From contig NZ_LRUJ01000024.1 in NCBI RefSeq assembly GCF_001548475.1, positions 1 through 64,000 of the forward strand: 64,000 nt of DNA. The letters run 5' to 3'. Below, piece by piece: positions 35,349-44,063 of the stretch. The notes under the pieces are model-generated. The model saw only the letters and a program-made list of their open reading frames with translations. It ran no database searches and was not told where the DNA came from. Position 1 is the first letter of the stretch. Each line of letters begins with the position of its first letter. The DNA is from Bordetella hinzii LMG 13501 (GTDB lineage: Bacteria; Pseudomonadota; Gammaproteobacteria; Burkholderiales; Burkholderiaceae_B). Made by a program: the position numbers and the translations under genes.

Positions 35349-35861
35349 ATGGCCTTGCTTCCCATCCTCCGCTATCCCGATCCTCGCCTGCACAAGGTGG
35401 CCAAGCCGGTCGCGGTCGTGGACGACCGCATCCGCCAGCTCGTCAAGGACATGGCCGAAACCATGTACGACGCGCCGGGCGTGGGCCTGGCGGCCACGCA
35501 GGTCGACGTACACGAGCGCGTCATCGTCATCGACGTGTCCGAAGACGGCAACGAGCTGCGCGTGCTCATCAATCCCGAGATCACCTGGAAGAGCGAAGAG
35601 CTGCAAGTCTACGAAGAGGGCTGCCTGTCCGTGCCCGGCGTCTATGACGAGGTCAAGCGCGCCGCCCGCATCCGTTGCAAGGCGCTCGATGCCCAGGGCC
35701 AGCCCTATGAGTTCGAGGCCGAGGGGCTGCTGGCGGTCTGCGTGCAGCACGAGATCGATCACCTGGACGGCAAGGTCTTCGTCGAATACCTCTCCATCCT
35801 CAAGCAGAACCGCATCAAGACCCGCCTGAAGAAGGCCGAGCGCGAAGCCGTGCGCGCTTGA
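35349..35861 (+). CDS. def: Peptide deformylase
   Basis: A 170-residue metalloenzyme removing the formyl group from new proteins. All three motifs are intact: PGVGLAATQ (43-51), EEGCLSVPG (Cys92) and [10 protein letters not shown] (His134, Glu135, His138). The ATG at 35349 is chosen because family proteins start just before ILRYPDPRL. The 106 bases upstream are A+T-rich and probably hold the promoter. It is followed by a terminator and then fmt. Confidence 0.97.
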   Translation: MALLPILRYPDPRLHKVAKPVAVVDDRIRQLVKDMAETMYDAPGVGLAATQVDVHERVIVIDVSEDGNELRVLINPEITWKSEELQVYEEGCLSVPGVYDEVKRAARIRCKALDAQGQPYEFEAEGLLAVCVQHEIDHLDGKVFVEYLSILKQNRIKTRLKKAEREAVRA

Positions 35862-35878
35862 CCGCCCGGCGCCAAGAG

Positions 35879-35906
35879 GCCCGCCTGCCGGCGGGCTTTG
35901 TGTTTT
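35879..35906 (+). terminator. Hairpin terminator between def and fmt
   Basis: GCCCGCC-TGCC-GGCGGGC followed by TTTGTGTTTT. It has the form of a Rho-independent terminator in the 94-base gap between def and fmt, so fmt may have its own promoter or depend on partial read-through. Confidence 0.75.
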
Positions 35907-35955
35907 GCGGCGCCGGTTTCACAATAGCCTTTTGCCTCACTCTGGAAGTTTCTCC

Positions 35956-36897
35956 ATGCGCCTCGTTTTTGCCGGCACGCCGGATTTCGCCCGCCTGGCC
36001 CTGCAGGCCCTCCTGGCCGCCGGCCATGAGATCCCGCTGGTGCTGACGCAGCCCGACCGGCCCGCCGGACGCGGCCTGAAACTGACGCCCAGTCCGGTGA
36101 AGGCGGCAGCCCTGGCCGCCGGCATCGAGGTGGCCCAGCCGCGCAGCCTGCGCCTGGACGGCCGCTATCCGGACGAGGCCCGTGCCGCCCAGGCCCGCCT
36201 GGCCGAGGTGGCGCCCGAGGTGATGGTGGTGGCGGCCTATGGCCTCATCCTGCCGCGCTGGGCGCTGGAGCTGCCGGCGCGGGGCTGCTTGAACATCCAC
36301 GCCAGCCTGTTGCCGCGCTGGCGCGGCGCCGCGCCCATCCAGCGCGCCATCGAGGCCGGCGATGCGCGCACCGGCGTGACGATCATGCAGATGGACGATG
36401 GCCTGGATACGGGCGACATGCTGCTCGAGCGCGTGGTGCCCATCGGCGCCGACATGACGGCGGCCGAGCTGCACGATGCGTTGGCCCAGGCCGGCGCCGA
36501 AGCCATCGTGGCCGCGCTGGCGGACTTGGACAGCCTGGTGCCGCGCAAGCAGCCCGAAGATGGCGTGACCTACGCCGCCAAGCTGGAGAAGGCCGAGGCG
36601 GTGCTCGATTTCCAGGCCAGCGCCCGTACGCTGGAGCGGCGCATCCGGGCATTCAACCCGGCGCCGGGCGCCAGCCTGCGGCTGCCCGGGCTGGCCGAGC
36701 CGGTCAAGGTCTGGCGCGCGCGGGCGCTGGACGAGCCGGGCGGCGCGGCGCCCGGCACGGTGCTGCGCGCCACGGCCCAGGGCGTGGACCTGGCCACCGG
36801 AGAGGGTGTGTTGCGCCTGCTGGAGCTGCAAAAGGCCGGCGGCAAGCGCCAACCGGCCGATGTCTTCGTGCGCGGCTGGCAGCCCCCGGGCGCCTAG
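35956..36897 (+). CDS. fmt: Methionyl-tRNA formyltransferase
   Basis: A 313-residue enzyme formylating initiator Met-tRNA. The N-terminal [16 protein letters not shown], the catalytic [18 protein letters not shown] segment (Asn/His/Asp triad region) and the C-terminal OB-like domain are all present, normal in length. It pairs functionally with def. Its stop codon TAG overlaps the complementary stop of the convergent downstream gene within one CTAG. Confidence 0.97.
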   Translation: MRLVFAGTPDFARLALQALLAAGHEIPLVLTQPDRPAGRGLKLTPSPVKAAALAAGIEVAQPRSLRLDGRYPDEARAAQARLAEVAPEVMVVAAYGLILPRWALELPARGCLNIHASLLPRWRGAAPIQRAIEAGDARTGVTIMQMDDGLDTGDMLLERVVPIGADMTAAELHDALAQAGAEAIVAALADLDSLVPRKQPEDGVTYAAKLEKAEAVLDFQASARTLERRIRAFNPAPGASLRLPGLAEPVKVWRARALDEPGGAAPGTVLRATAQGVDLATGEGVLRLLELQKAGGKRQPADVFVRGWQPPGA

Positions 36898-37520
36898 TAC
36901 AGCGTCTTGCGCGTGCGCTCGGGCAAGTCGCGGTCATAGGCCGCGCCGTCGATGGTGCCGGCGCTCAGGTCGGCCAGCATGCGGCCGGTGCTGGGCAGCT
37001 GGTCGCGGGCGATCTGCGTGGCCGGATCCCACAGCCCCGAGCGCACGATGGCCCGGGCGCACTGGAAAAACACCTTCTCGACGTGGATGACGAGCACCGA
37101 GCGCGGCGGCTTGCCGTCCATGGCGAAGCGCGCGAGCAATCCGGGGTCCACGCTGATCTGGGCGCGGCCGTTGACGCGCAGCGTCTCGCCCACGCCCGGA
37201 ATGAGAAAGAGCAACGCCACGCGGGGATCGTCGAGCACGTTGCGCAGGCTGTCGATGCGGTTATTGCCGCGCCTGTCGGGCAGCAGCAGGGTGTGCTCGT
37301 CCTCGATCGTCACGAAACCGGCGGGGTCGCCGCGCGGCGACGCATCCAGGCCCTCGGGACCGGCCGTGGCCAGGATGGCGAAGGGAGCGGCCTCGATGAA
37401 GGCCCGGTAGTGCGGATGCACGTGGTCGACTTCCTTGGCCAGCGAAGGCTGGGCGGGCTCGCCATAGCGTTCGGCGAGGTCGCGGGCGTCGGTGATGAGG
37501 TGGCGCGGATCGGGCGTCAT
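36894..37520 (-). CDS. Pyridoxamine 5'-phosphate oxidase-family FMN-binding protein (MSMEG_1061-like)
   Basis: A 208-residue flavin-reductase-like split-barrel protein. The opening [36 protein letters not shown] and [15 protein letters not shown] are typical of the MSMEG_1061 subgroup, which binds FMN or F420 but mostly lacks an assigned substrate. It is not the vitamin B6 enzyme PdxH. It is the last gene of a tight minus-strand operon and meets fmt tail-to-tail with overlapping stops. Confidence 0.85.
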   Translation of the reverse strand: MTPDPRHLITDARDLAERYGEPAQPSLAKEVDHVHPHYRAFIEAAPFAILATAGPEGLDASPRGDPAGFVTIEDEHTLLLPDRRGNNRIDSLRNVLDDPRVALLFLIPGVGETLRVNGRAQISVDPGLLARFAMDGKPPRSVLVIHVEKVFFQCARAIVRSGLWDPATQIARDQLPSTGRMLADLSAGTIDGAAYDRDLPERTRKTLY

Positions 37521-37526
37521 GGCGGG

Positions 37527-38162
37527 TCAGGTGTCGGGCAACAAGGAACGGGCAAGCTCATGGACATGGCTGAAGACCAGGTCGGGGGCGTGTTCGCGCA
37601 GGGCGGTCTCGCGGTTGTAGCCCCAGACCACCACGCCGCTGTCCACGCCGACCTTGCGCGCGGCTTCGATATCGCGGATTTCGTCGCCGATCAGGATGGC
37701 CTGCCTGGCTTGGCTGCGGGTGTCGCGCAGCAGGCGCTCCATCTTGGCGGACTTGCCGAAGAGGTCGGTGCCGCAGGCAAAGTCGGCGATCAGCGCCGTC
37801 AGCTCGGGTCCCAGCACGCGCTGCACATTGGCCGTGGAGTTGGAGCTCACGACGGCCAGGCGCGCGCCCGCGCCATGCACGGCGCGCAGCATGGCGTCCA
37901 CCCCGGGGAACAGCGTCACCTTGGGAACGGCGTCTTCCATGGCCTGGCGCACGAAGGCCAGGATGGCGGGCGCCTTCCAGAGCGGGATGCCCAGTGCCTT
38001 CATGATTTCGTAGGCATTGTGCTGGCGCAGGCGCGAACGCTCTTCGGCATCGGGCTTGCGGAAGCCGAATTTCTCGGCCACCTCGTTCAGGATGGACTCC
38101 ATCCATGGCAGCGTATCGGCCAGGGTGCCATCGAAATCGAAGGCCACGAGGGTGTACTTCAT
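37527..38162 (-). CDS. HAD-family phosphatase (phosphoglycolate phosphatase-like)
   Basis: A 211-residue HAD hydrolase. Motif I DFDGTLADT (nucleophile Asp9), motif II VVSSNST, and the C-terminal GDEIRDIEAA loop are present, with an alpha-helical cap between. Substrate is not apparent. Similar proteins act on phosphoglycolate or other small phosphate esters. The ATG at 38162 overlaps the upstream gene's stop as ATGA, and it is six bases from the FMN protein gene, so all are cotranscribed. Confidence 0.88.
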   Translation of the reverse strand: MKYTLVAFDFDGTLADTLPWMESILNEVAEKFGFRKPDAEERSRLRQHNAYEIMKALGIPLWKAPAILAFVRQAMEDAVPKVTLFPGVDAMLRAVHGAGARLAVVSSNSTANVQRVLGPELTALIADFACGTDLFGKSAKMERLLRDTRSQARQAILIGDEIRDIEAARKVGVDSGVVVWGYNRETALREHAPDLVFSHVHELARSLLPDT

Positions 38163-38737
38163 GCGTGGATCAGGGTGGCCGGGGCGGTCTGGTGGCGCAG
38201 CCAATGCATCACGGGAGCCAGCGCCTCGATGGGCGGCGCGGCCGCCACGACCCGGGCCGCGTCGGTCCAGGGGTAGGGCAGCTGGGTCAGCCAGGCGAGC
38301 ACGGCCGGCAGCGTCGAGGGCGGCAACACTTCCATGACATCGATGGAGATGCTGAGCTGGCGCGCCAGATAGGGGTCGGCCTGGAACAGCCAGTCATAGC
38401 GGCCCGCGCCCACGCGCACCGAGCCGCTGGCCTTCTCGGTCATGCCCACGAACCAGTCGCAGGAAAAGCCCGCCAGGGCCGGCGCCTCGGGCGGCGCGGC
38501 CAGGTAGAAGGTAAAGACGTTTTCATAGGTCTGCCCGAACTTGCGCACCAAGGTGTCGGTGATGGCATCCAGGCCTCGCGCCTGCGGCGGGAAGGCGATG
38601 GCCTGGGTGTTCAGGCGCATCTCCAGGGTGGCGTCGGACGCGAAGGCGCGCGTCATGTACCACGGCCGATTCTCGTCCTTGGCATGGAAATAATTGCGCA
38701 GGCAGTCTGCTGTGGTCGAGGCGGCGGTCGGGGTCAT
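38159..38737 (-). CDS. NTF2/SnoaL-like protein of unknown function
   Basis: A 192-residue protein whose N-terminal two thirds resemble NTF2-like alpha+beta barrels (CLRNYFHAKDENRPWYMTRAFASDATLEMRL, then FTFYLAAPPEAP...FSCDWFVGMTEKASGSVRVGAGRYDW). The typical hydrophobic pocket is plausible, but I see no convincing catalytic set. It sits between a LOG gene (ten bases) and the HAD gene (ATGA overlap). Function not assigned. Confidence 0.6.
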   Translation of the reverse strand: MTPTAASTTADCLRNYFHAKDENRPWYMTRAFASDATLEMRLNTQAIAFPPQARGLDAITDTLVRKFGQTYENVFTFYLAAPPEAPALAGFSCDWFVGMTEKASGSVRVGAGRYDWLFQADPYLARQLSISIDVMEVLPPSTLPAVLAWLTQLPYPWTDAARVVAAAPPIEALAPVMHWLRHQTAPATLIHA

Positions 38738-38747
38738 GGTGTGCGCG

Positions 38748-39335
38748 TCAGTGTTCGCCCTGGGTGATCCACTTGGATACGGTGGGCGGTTCATAGGCAG
38801 CGAAGCGGTCCAGCAGGGCGGCCGCGTCGCTTTCGATGGCGAGCATGGCGCGGTGCTGGGGCCGCATGAAAGCTTCGGCGACGGTGTGGTCGAGGAAGCG
38901 GGCCAGGTCGTCGTAATAGCCGGCGATATTCAGCAGGCCGCAGGGCTTCCGGTGCATGCCCAGCTGGGCCCAGGTCCAGGTCTCGAAGATTTCTTCGAGC
39001 GTGCCGGCCCCGCCGGGCAGGGCCACGAAGCCATCGGCCTGTTCGGCCATCATGGTCTTGCGCTCGTGCATGGACTGCACGACGTGCAGCTCGGTCAGGC
39101 CGCGGTGGGCCAGTTCTTTCTGCATCAGGCTCACGGGGATGATGCCCACGGCGCGGCCGCCGGCCTGCATGACCCCGTCGGCCACGGCGCCCATCAGGCC
39201 GACGGCCGCGCCGCCGTAGACCAGGCCGATGTCGCGCTTGACCAGTTCTTGTCCGAACGCGCGCGCCTGTTCGAGATACTCGGGTTGGCGGCCGCCGTTG
39301 GAGCCGCAATACACACAGATTTGTTTCAGAGGCAT
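38748..39335 (-). CDS. LOG-family cytokinin riboside 5'-monophosphate phosphoribohydrolase-like protein
   Basis: A 195-residue TIGR00730/LOG Rossmann protein. The signature PGGAGTLEEIFETWTW (about 106-121) and the N-terminal CVYCGSNGGR are present. Family members split the N-glycosidic bond of nucleoside 5'-monophosphates. In bacteria this is often nucleotide housekeeping rather than cytokinin production. First gene of the four-gene operon running to the FMN protein. Confidence 0.92.
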   Translation of the reverse strand: MPLKQICVYCGSNGGRQPEYLEQARAFGQELVKRDIGLVYGGAAVGLMGAVADGVMQAGGRAVGIIPVSLMQKELAHRGLTELHVVQSMHERKTMMAEQADGFVALPGGAGTLEEIFETWTWAQLGMHRKPCGLLNIAGYYDDLARFLDHTVAEAFMRPQHRAMLAIESDAAALLDRFAAYEPPTVSKWITQGEH

Positions 39336-39437
39336 GGCTGCTAAAGCGGTGGGCCGGCCAGGGGCCGGCCGAATGAAGAACCGCTCTAGTTTACGCGCCT
39401 GGCGACCCCGGCGTCAGGCCGCCGCCGTTTCGGCGCC

Positions 39438-40361
39438 TCAGGCCGGCGCCGGGTGCAGGCGCGAGCGCGTGCCGGCCTTGAGCAGCTGGCTGGGGATGTC
39501 GTGGCCGACCAGGCCGGGCAGCGTGGCCGAGATCTCCAGCAGGCGTTCGACGTTGATGCCGGTGTCATAGCCCATGAGGTTGAGCATGTGCACCAGTTCT
39601 TCGGTGCAGGCATTGCCGCTGGCGCCCGGCGCATAGGGGCAGCCGCCCAGGCCGCCCAGCGAGGCGTCGAAGCGGTCGATGCCGGCCTCCAGCGCCGCCA
39701 TGGTGTTGGCCAGCGCCATGCCGCGCGTATTGTGGAAGTGCAGCGTCAGTCCCAGGCCCGGGAACAGCCGCCGGGTCTCGGCGGCGATGCGGCGCACCTG
39801 CGACGGATAGGCCATGCCGGTGGTGTCGCACAGTGTCACGCCCTGCGCGCCCAGGCTGGCGAAACGGCCCACCAGTTCGTAGACGTCGAAGGCGTTGATA
39901 TCGCCTTCCATGGGACAGCCGAACACGGTGGACAGCGAGACATTGATGGCGATGTCGCTGTCGCGCAGCACCGCGATGACATCGGTGAGCTGCTCCAGCG
40001 ATTGTTCGCGGCTCATGCGCAGATTGGCGCGGTTGTGGGTTTCGCTGACGGACATGACCAGGTTGACCTCGTCGACCTTGCACTCCATGGCGCGCTGCGC
40101 GCCGCGCACATTGGGCACCAGCACGGTGTAGATCACATCGGGATGGCGCTGGATGCGGTGCATGACCATCTCGGCGTCACGCAGGGCCGGGATGGCCTTG
40201 GGCGAGGTGAACGACGTCACCTCTATTTTGGCGAATCCGCTGGCCGAGAGCTTGTCGATGAAGGCGATCTTGTCTTCGGTGTCGATGAACTGGCGTTCGT
40301 TCTGGAAGCCGTCGCGCGGCGCGACTTCCTGGATGTAGAGCTTCTTGCCCTTGTTTTCCAT
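39438..40361 (-). CDS. Hydroxymethylglutaryl-CoA lyase 2 (catabolic operon copy)
   Basis: A 307-residue HMG-CoA lyase-family enzyme, last gene of the operon starting at 49391. Every catalytic residue of the human enzyme is conserved at a constant offset of 25: Arg16, Asp17, Glu47, His208, His210, Cys241 (GLGGCPYAPGASGN) and Asn250. Substrates of this fold are 3-hydroxy-3-alkyl-glutaryl-type CoA esters. It differs clearly from the first copy (CTEELVHMLNLMGYDTG replaces VATEDVLYMLRGLDIDTG). Encoded 10 bases after a CoA-transferase, which would supply its acyl-CoA substrate. True substrate could be HMG-CoA or a close analogue. Confidence 0.87.
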   Translation of the reverse strand: MENKGKKLYIQEVAPRDGFQNERQFIDTEDKIAFIDKLSASGFAKIEVTSFTSPKAIPALRDAEMVMHRIQRHPDVIYTVLVPNVRGAQRAMECKVDEVNLVMSVSETHNRANLRMSREQSLEQLTDVIAVLRDSDIAINVSLSTVFGCPMEGDINAFDVYELVGRFASLGAQGVTLCDTTGMAYPSQVRRIAAETRRLFPGLGLTLHFHNTRGMALANTMAALEAGIDRFDASLGGLGGCPYAPGASGNACTEELVHMLNLMGYDTGINVERLLEISATLPGLVGHDIPSQLLKAGTRSRLHPAPA

Positions 40362-40371
40362 GATGGCGTTC

Positions 40372-41562
40372 TCAGATGAGGCCGCGCGCGCGCCATTGCG
40401 CGCGCTGCTGCGCGTCCACGCCCAGGCTTTCGAGCACTTCGTCGGTGTGCTGGCCCAGAGTGGGAGCGGCGCTGGCGATTTCGCCGGGCGTGGCGGACAG
40501 CTTGGGCACGACGCCGGGCACCTGGATAGGCGTGCCGTCGGCCAGCTGTTCGTCGATGATCATGCCGCGGGCGCGGTAATGCGGGTCGGCCGCGATATCG
40601 GCCACGTCGTAGATCTTGCCGGCCGGTATCTGCCCCTGGTTCAGGGCGGCCAGGACGCTTTCCTGGTCGTGGCGGCCGGTCCACTCGGAGATGGCCGCAT
40701 CCAGCATCTCCACATGTTTGACGCGGCCGGCGTTGTTGGCCAGCTCGGGGGCGTCGGCCAGGTCGGGGCGGCCGATCACGCCCATCAGGCGCTTGAAGAT
40801 GCTGTCGCCATTGCCGGCGATCAGCACGTATTTATTGTCCTGGCAGCGGTAGGCATTGCTGGGGGCGATGCCCGGCAGGCTGCTGCCGGCGGCCTGGCGC
40901 ACTTCGCCGAAGACGGCGTACTCGGGCAGCAGGCTTTCCATCATGTTGAAGACCGACTCGTACAGGGCGACGTCTATCCACTGGCCCTGGCCGGTGGCGT
41001 CGCGCGAGCGCAGCGCCAGCAGGATGCCGATCACGCCGTGCAGGGCCGAGAGCGAGTCGCCGATGGACACGCCCACGCGCACCGGCGTGCGGCCGGGTTC
41101 GCCGCTCAGGTGGCGCAGTCCGCCCATGGCCTCGCCGATGGCGCCGAAGCCCGGCAGGTCGCGGTAGGGGCCGGTCTGGCCATAGCCCGAGACCCGCAGC
41201 ATGACCAGGCGCGGATTGATGGCGCGCAGGTCCTCCCAGCCCAGGCCCCAGCCTTCCATGGTGCCCGGCTTGAAGTTCTCGATGACGACATCGACCTCGG
41301 CCGCCAGCTTGCGGATCAGTTCCTGCGCTTCGGGCTGGCGCAGGTCCAGGCTGACGGACTTCTTGTTGCGCGACTGCACCTGCCACCATACGGAGGTGCC
41401 GTCGTGGATCAGGCGCCAGTTGCGCAGCGGATCGCCCTTGCCGGGCGGCTCGATCTTGATGATTTCGGCGCCGAACTCGCCCAGCATCTTGGCCGCGAAG
41501 GGGCCGGCGATAAGCTGGCCGAGTTCGAGGACACGGATGCCGTTCAGGGGTTTGGTTGACAT
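40372..41562 (-). CDS. CaiB/BaiF (type III) CoA-transferase
   Basis: A 396-residue family III CoA-transferase. The catalytic aspartate falls at position 169 (VGVSIGDSLSALHG), the same number as in formyl-CoA transferase. The N-terminal LNGIRVLELGQLIAGPFAAKMLGEFGAEIIKIE is typical. These enzymes move CoA between carboxylic acids, and the human family member SUGCT uses 3-hydroxymethylglutarate and glutarate. I chose the ATG at 41562. An upstream TTG would add five residues. It lies between livF and HMG-CoA lyase 2, so it probably activates the acid that the lyase cleaves. Confidence 0.9.
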   Translation of the reverse strand: MSTKPLNGIRVLELGQLIAGPFAAKMLGEFGAEIIKIEPPGKGDPLRNWRLIHDGTSVWWQVQSRNKKSVSLDLRQPEAQELIRKLAAEVDVVIENFKPGTMEGWGLGWEDLRAINPRLVMLRVSGYGQTGPYRDLPGFGAIGEAMGGLRHLSGEPGRTPVRVGVSIGDSLSALHGVIGILLALRSRDATGQGQWIDVALYESVFNMMESLLPEYAVFGEVRQAAGSSLPGIAPSNAYRCQDNKYVLIAGNGDSIFKRLMGVIGRPDLADAPELANNAGRVKHVEMLDAAISEWTGRHDQESVLAALNQGQIPAGKIYDVADIAADPHYRARGMIIDEQLADGTPIQVPGVVPKLSATPGEIASAAPTLGQHTDEVLESLGVDAQQRAQWRARGLI

Positions 41563-41573
41563 GCTGAATCCCG

Positions 41574-42296
41574 TCAATGCTTGTTTTTGCCCAGATAGGC
41601 CTGCCGCACGCGCTCGCTGGCGAGCAGTTCCTGGCCGCTGCCCTGCATGACGATGCTGCCGACCTCCAGCACATAGGCGCGGTCGGAGATGGCCAGGGCC
41701 TGGTTGGCCATCTGCTCGACCAGCAGGATGGTCATGCCCTGTTCCTTGAGGGCCTTGATGATGCGGAAGATCTCGGCGACGATGAGCGGGGCCAGGCCCA
41801 GCGAGGGTTCGTCGAGCATCAGGATGCGGGGCTTGCTCATGAGGGCGCGGCAGATGGCCAGCATCTGCTGCTCGCCGCCGGACAGGGTGCCGGCGTACTG
41901 GTCGCGCCGCTCGCGCAGGCGCGGGAACATGTCGAAGCAGTGCTGGATTTCGCGGTCCAGCACGTCCTGCGATTCGCGGCGCAGGAAGGCGCCCAGCATC
42001 AGGTTGTCGTGCACGGTCTGGTCGGGGAAGACCTGGCGGCCCTCGGGGACGTGGGCAATGCCCAGGCCCACGCGCTGGTGCGCGGCGATGCCGGCCAGGC
42101 TGCGGCCTTCGAGCAGCACCTCTCCGGTGGATTTCTCGATGCCCGACAGCGCGCGCATCATGCTGCTTTTGCCCGCGCCGTTGCCGCCGATGATGGTCAC
42201 GATCTCGTGGCGATCGACGTGCAGCGACACTTCCTTGAGCGCGTTGACCGCGCCGTAGTTGACCGACAGGTTCTGGATGTCTAGCAATCTGCTCAT
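41574..42296 (-). CDS. livF: Liv-type ABC transporter ATPase LivF (system 3)
   Basis: A 240-residue ATPase with Walker A GGNGAGKSS at 37-45, signature LSGGEQQML and Walker B LMLDEPSLGLAP. It follows the LivM-LivG fusion by nine bases and precedes the CoA-transferase by 11 bases, placing the importer and catabolic enzymes in one transcript. Confidence 0.92.
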   Translation of the reverse strand: MSRLLDIQNLSVNYGAVNALKEVSLHVDRHEIVTIIGGNGAGKSSMMRALSGIEKSTGEVLLEGRSLAGIAAHQRVGLGIAHVPEGRQVFPDQTVHDNLMLGAFLRRESQDVLDREIQHCFDMFPRLRERRDQYAGTLSGGEQQMLAICRALMSKPRILMLDEPSLGLAPLIVAEIFRIIKALKEQGMTILLVEQMANQALAISDRAYVLEVGSIVMQGSGQELLASERVRQAYLGKNKH

Positions 42297-42305
42297 GGCT
42301 GGTTC

Positions 42306-44063
42306 CTACGCGGGGGCGCCCAGGTAGGCTTCGATGACTTTGGGGTTCTCCTGGATCTGGGCCGGCAGGCCGCTGGCGATCTTCACGCCATAGTCCAGCA
42401 CGACGATCTGGTCCGAGATGGCCATGACCAGGTCCATGTGGTGTTCGATCAGCAGCACCGTCAGGCCTTTGTCGCGCAGCTTGGCGATCAGCCCGGTCAG
42501 CGCCTCGGTCTCGGCCGGGTTCAGGCCCGCGGCCGGCTCATCGAGCAGCAGCAGCTCGGGCATGGCGGCCACCGCGCGGGCGATCTCCAGGCGGCGCTGC
42601 AGACCGTAGGGCAGGCTGTTGGCGGCCTCGTCGGCGTAGCCTTCGAGCTCGAAGAACTTCAGGAGGGCATAGGCCTGGCGGCGCATGCGCCGCTCCTCGG
42701 CCAGGCTGGCGGGCAGGCCCAGCAGATTGGCCCAGAAGCCCGAGCGCTGCACGCGGTACAGGCCCACCATCACATTCTCCAGCGTGGACAGGCCCTCGAA
42801 GAGCTTGAGGTTCTGGAAGGTGCGGCCGATGCCCAGCGCGGCGATCTGGTCGGCGGGCAAGCCCACGATGTCGCGGCCCTTGAAGCGGATGCTCCCGGCA
42901 TCGGGCGTCACCAGTCCGGACAGCAGATTCAGCGTCGTGGTCTTGCCCGCGCCGTTGGGGCCGATGAGCGAGACGATGCTGCCCTCCTTGAGGGAGAAGG
43001 ACACTTTGTTGGTGGGCACCACGCCGCCGAAGGCCTTGTACAGGTCCTTGACCACGAGGAAGTCGGCCTGGCCGCGGGAGCGGGCCTGCGGCGGCGACCA
43101 GGGCTCGATGGCCCGGCGCTCATCCTGGCTGAGCAGGCTGCGGCGCGGCAGCACCCGGGCCAGCAGGCCGGCCAGCCCCTCGGGCATGGCGTACAGGGCG
43201 AACAGCAGGATCAGGCCATAGGCGAAGTGCTGCACCTCGGGCCAGCGCGCCAGCATGGCGTCGAGCACGGTGAGCACCACCGCGCCCAGGAAGGAGCCGG
43301 TCGGGGTGCGTCCGCCGAAAAGCACCAGCACCAGGAAGAAGACCGAGAGGTTGAAGTTGACGAAGTCGGAGTTGATGTACTGGTTCTGCTGGGCCACCAG
43401 GCCGCCGGCGATGCCGCAGGTGATGGCGCTGATGACAAAGGCAAGGATCTTGAAGCGGTAGACGCTGATGCCCACGCTGCCGGCGGCGATCTCCGAGGTG
43501 CGCACGGCGGCAAAGCCCCGGCCGAAACGGCCGTTGAGCAAGAGCGAGGTGGCCGCATGCAGGGCCAGGCCGATGGCGACCACCACGACCACCCACTGGC
43601 GCCCGTCTAGCGGCGCGCCGTCCCAGGTCAGCCCGCCGATGCCGTAGAACCCTTCCTGGCCCTTGAAGACATCGGTCCACTCGGAGACGATTTTCTCGAT
43701 CAGCAGGCCGAAGGCGATGGTGACCATGGCCAGGCTGGGGCCCTTGACCTTGAGCGCGGGCAGCGCGATGGCCACGCCGAACAGGCCCGAGACCCCGGCC
43801 GCGGCGGCCAGCGCCAGCCAGGGGTTGACCTGGTAGTTCACGGTCAGCAGCGCCACGGTGTAGGCGCCCACGCCGAACAGGCCGGCGTGGCCGAGCGACT
43901 TCTGGCCGGTCTGGCCAACCAGGATGTTGAAGCCCGTGGCGGCAATGAAATAGATGCCGATGTTAAAGAGAATGAGCAGGTAGAAATCGTTCAGGCCCGA
44001 ATAGGCGGCGGCCACGGCCAGGGCGGCCACGCCGAGCGGCACGAGCAGATGGCGCAGGTTCAT
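42306..44063 (-). CDS. LivM-LivG fusion: permease plus ATPase (system 3)
   Basis: A 585-residue fusion of a LivM permease (about 1-305, with GFNILVGQTGQKSLGHAGLF at 44-63) and a LivG ATPase (about 335-585, Walker A GPNGAGKTT at 368-376, LLLLDEPAAGLNP). The linker (about 306-334) is Arg/Pro-rich. It is shorter than the system 2 fusion (640), which has extra membrane sequence. The start overlaps livH's stop as ATGA. Confidence 0.92.
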   Translation of the reverse strand: MNLRHLLVPLGVAALAVAAAYSGLNDFYLLILFNIGIYFIAATGFNILVGQTGQKSLGHAGLFGVGAYTVALLTVNYQVNPWLALAAAAGVSGLFGVAIALPALKVKGPSLAMVTIAFGLLIEKIVSEWTDVFKGQEGFYGIGGLTWDGAPLDGRQWVVVVVAIGLALHAATSLLLNGRFGRGFAAVRTSEIAAGSVGISVYRFKILAFVISAITCGIAGGLVAQQNQYINSDFVNFNLSVFFLVLVLFGGRTPTGSFLGAVVLTVLDAMLARWPEVQHFAYGLILLFALYAMPEGLAGLLARVLPRRSLLSQDERRAIEPWSPPQARSRGQADFLVVKDLYKAFGGVVPTNKVSFSLKEGSIVSLIGPNGAGKTTTLNLLSGLVTPDAGSIRFKGRDIVGLPADQIAALGIGRTFQNLKLFEGLSTLENVMVGLYRVQRSGFWANLLGLPASLAEERRMRRQAYALLKFFELEGYADEAANSLPYGLQRRLEIARAVAAMPELLLLDEPAAGLNPAETEALTGLIAKLRDKGLTVLLIEHHMDLVMAISDQIVVLDYGVKIASGLPAQIQENPKVIEAYLGAPA

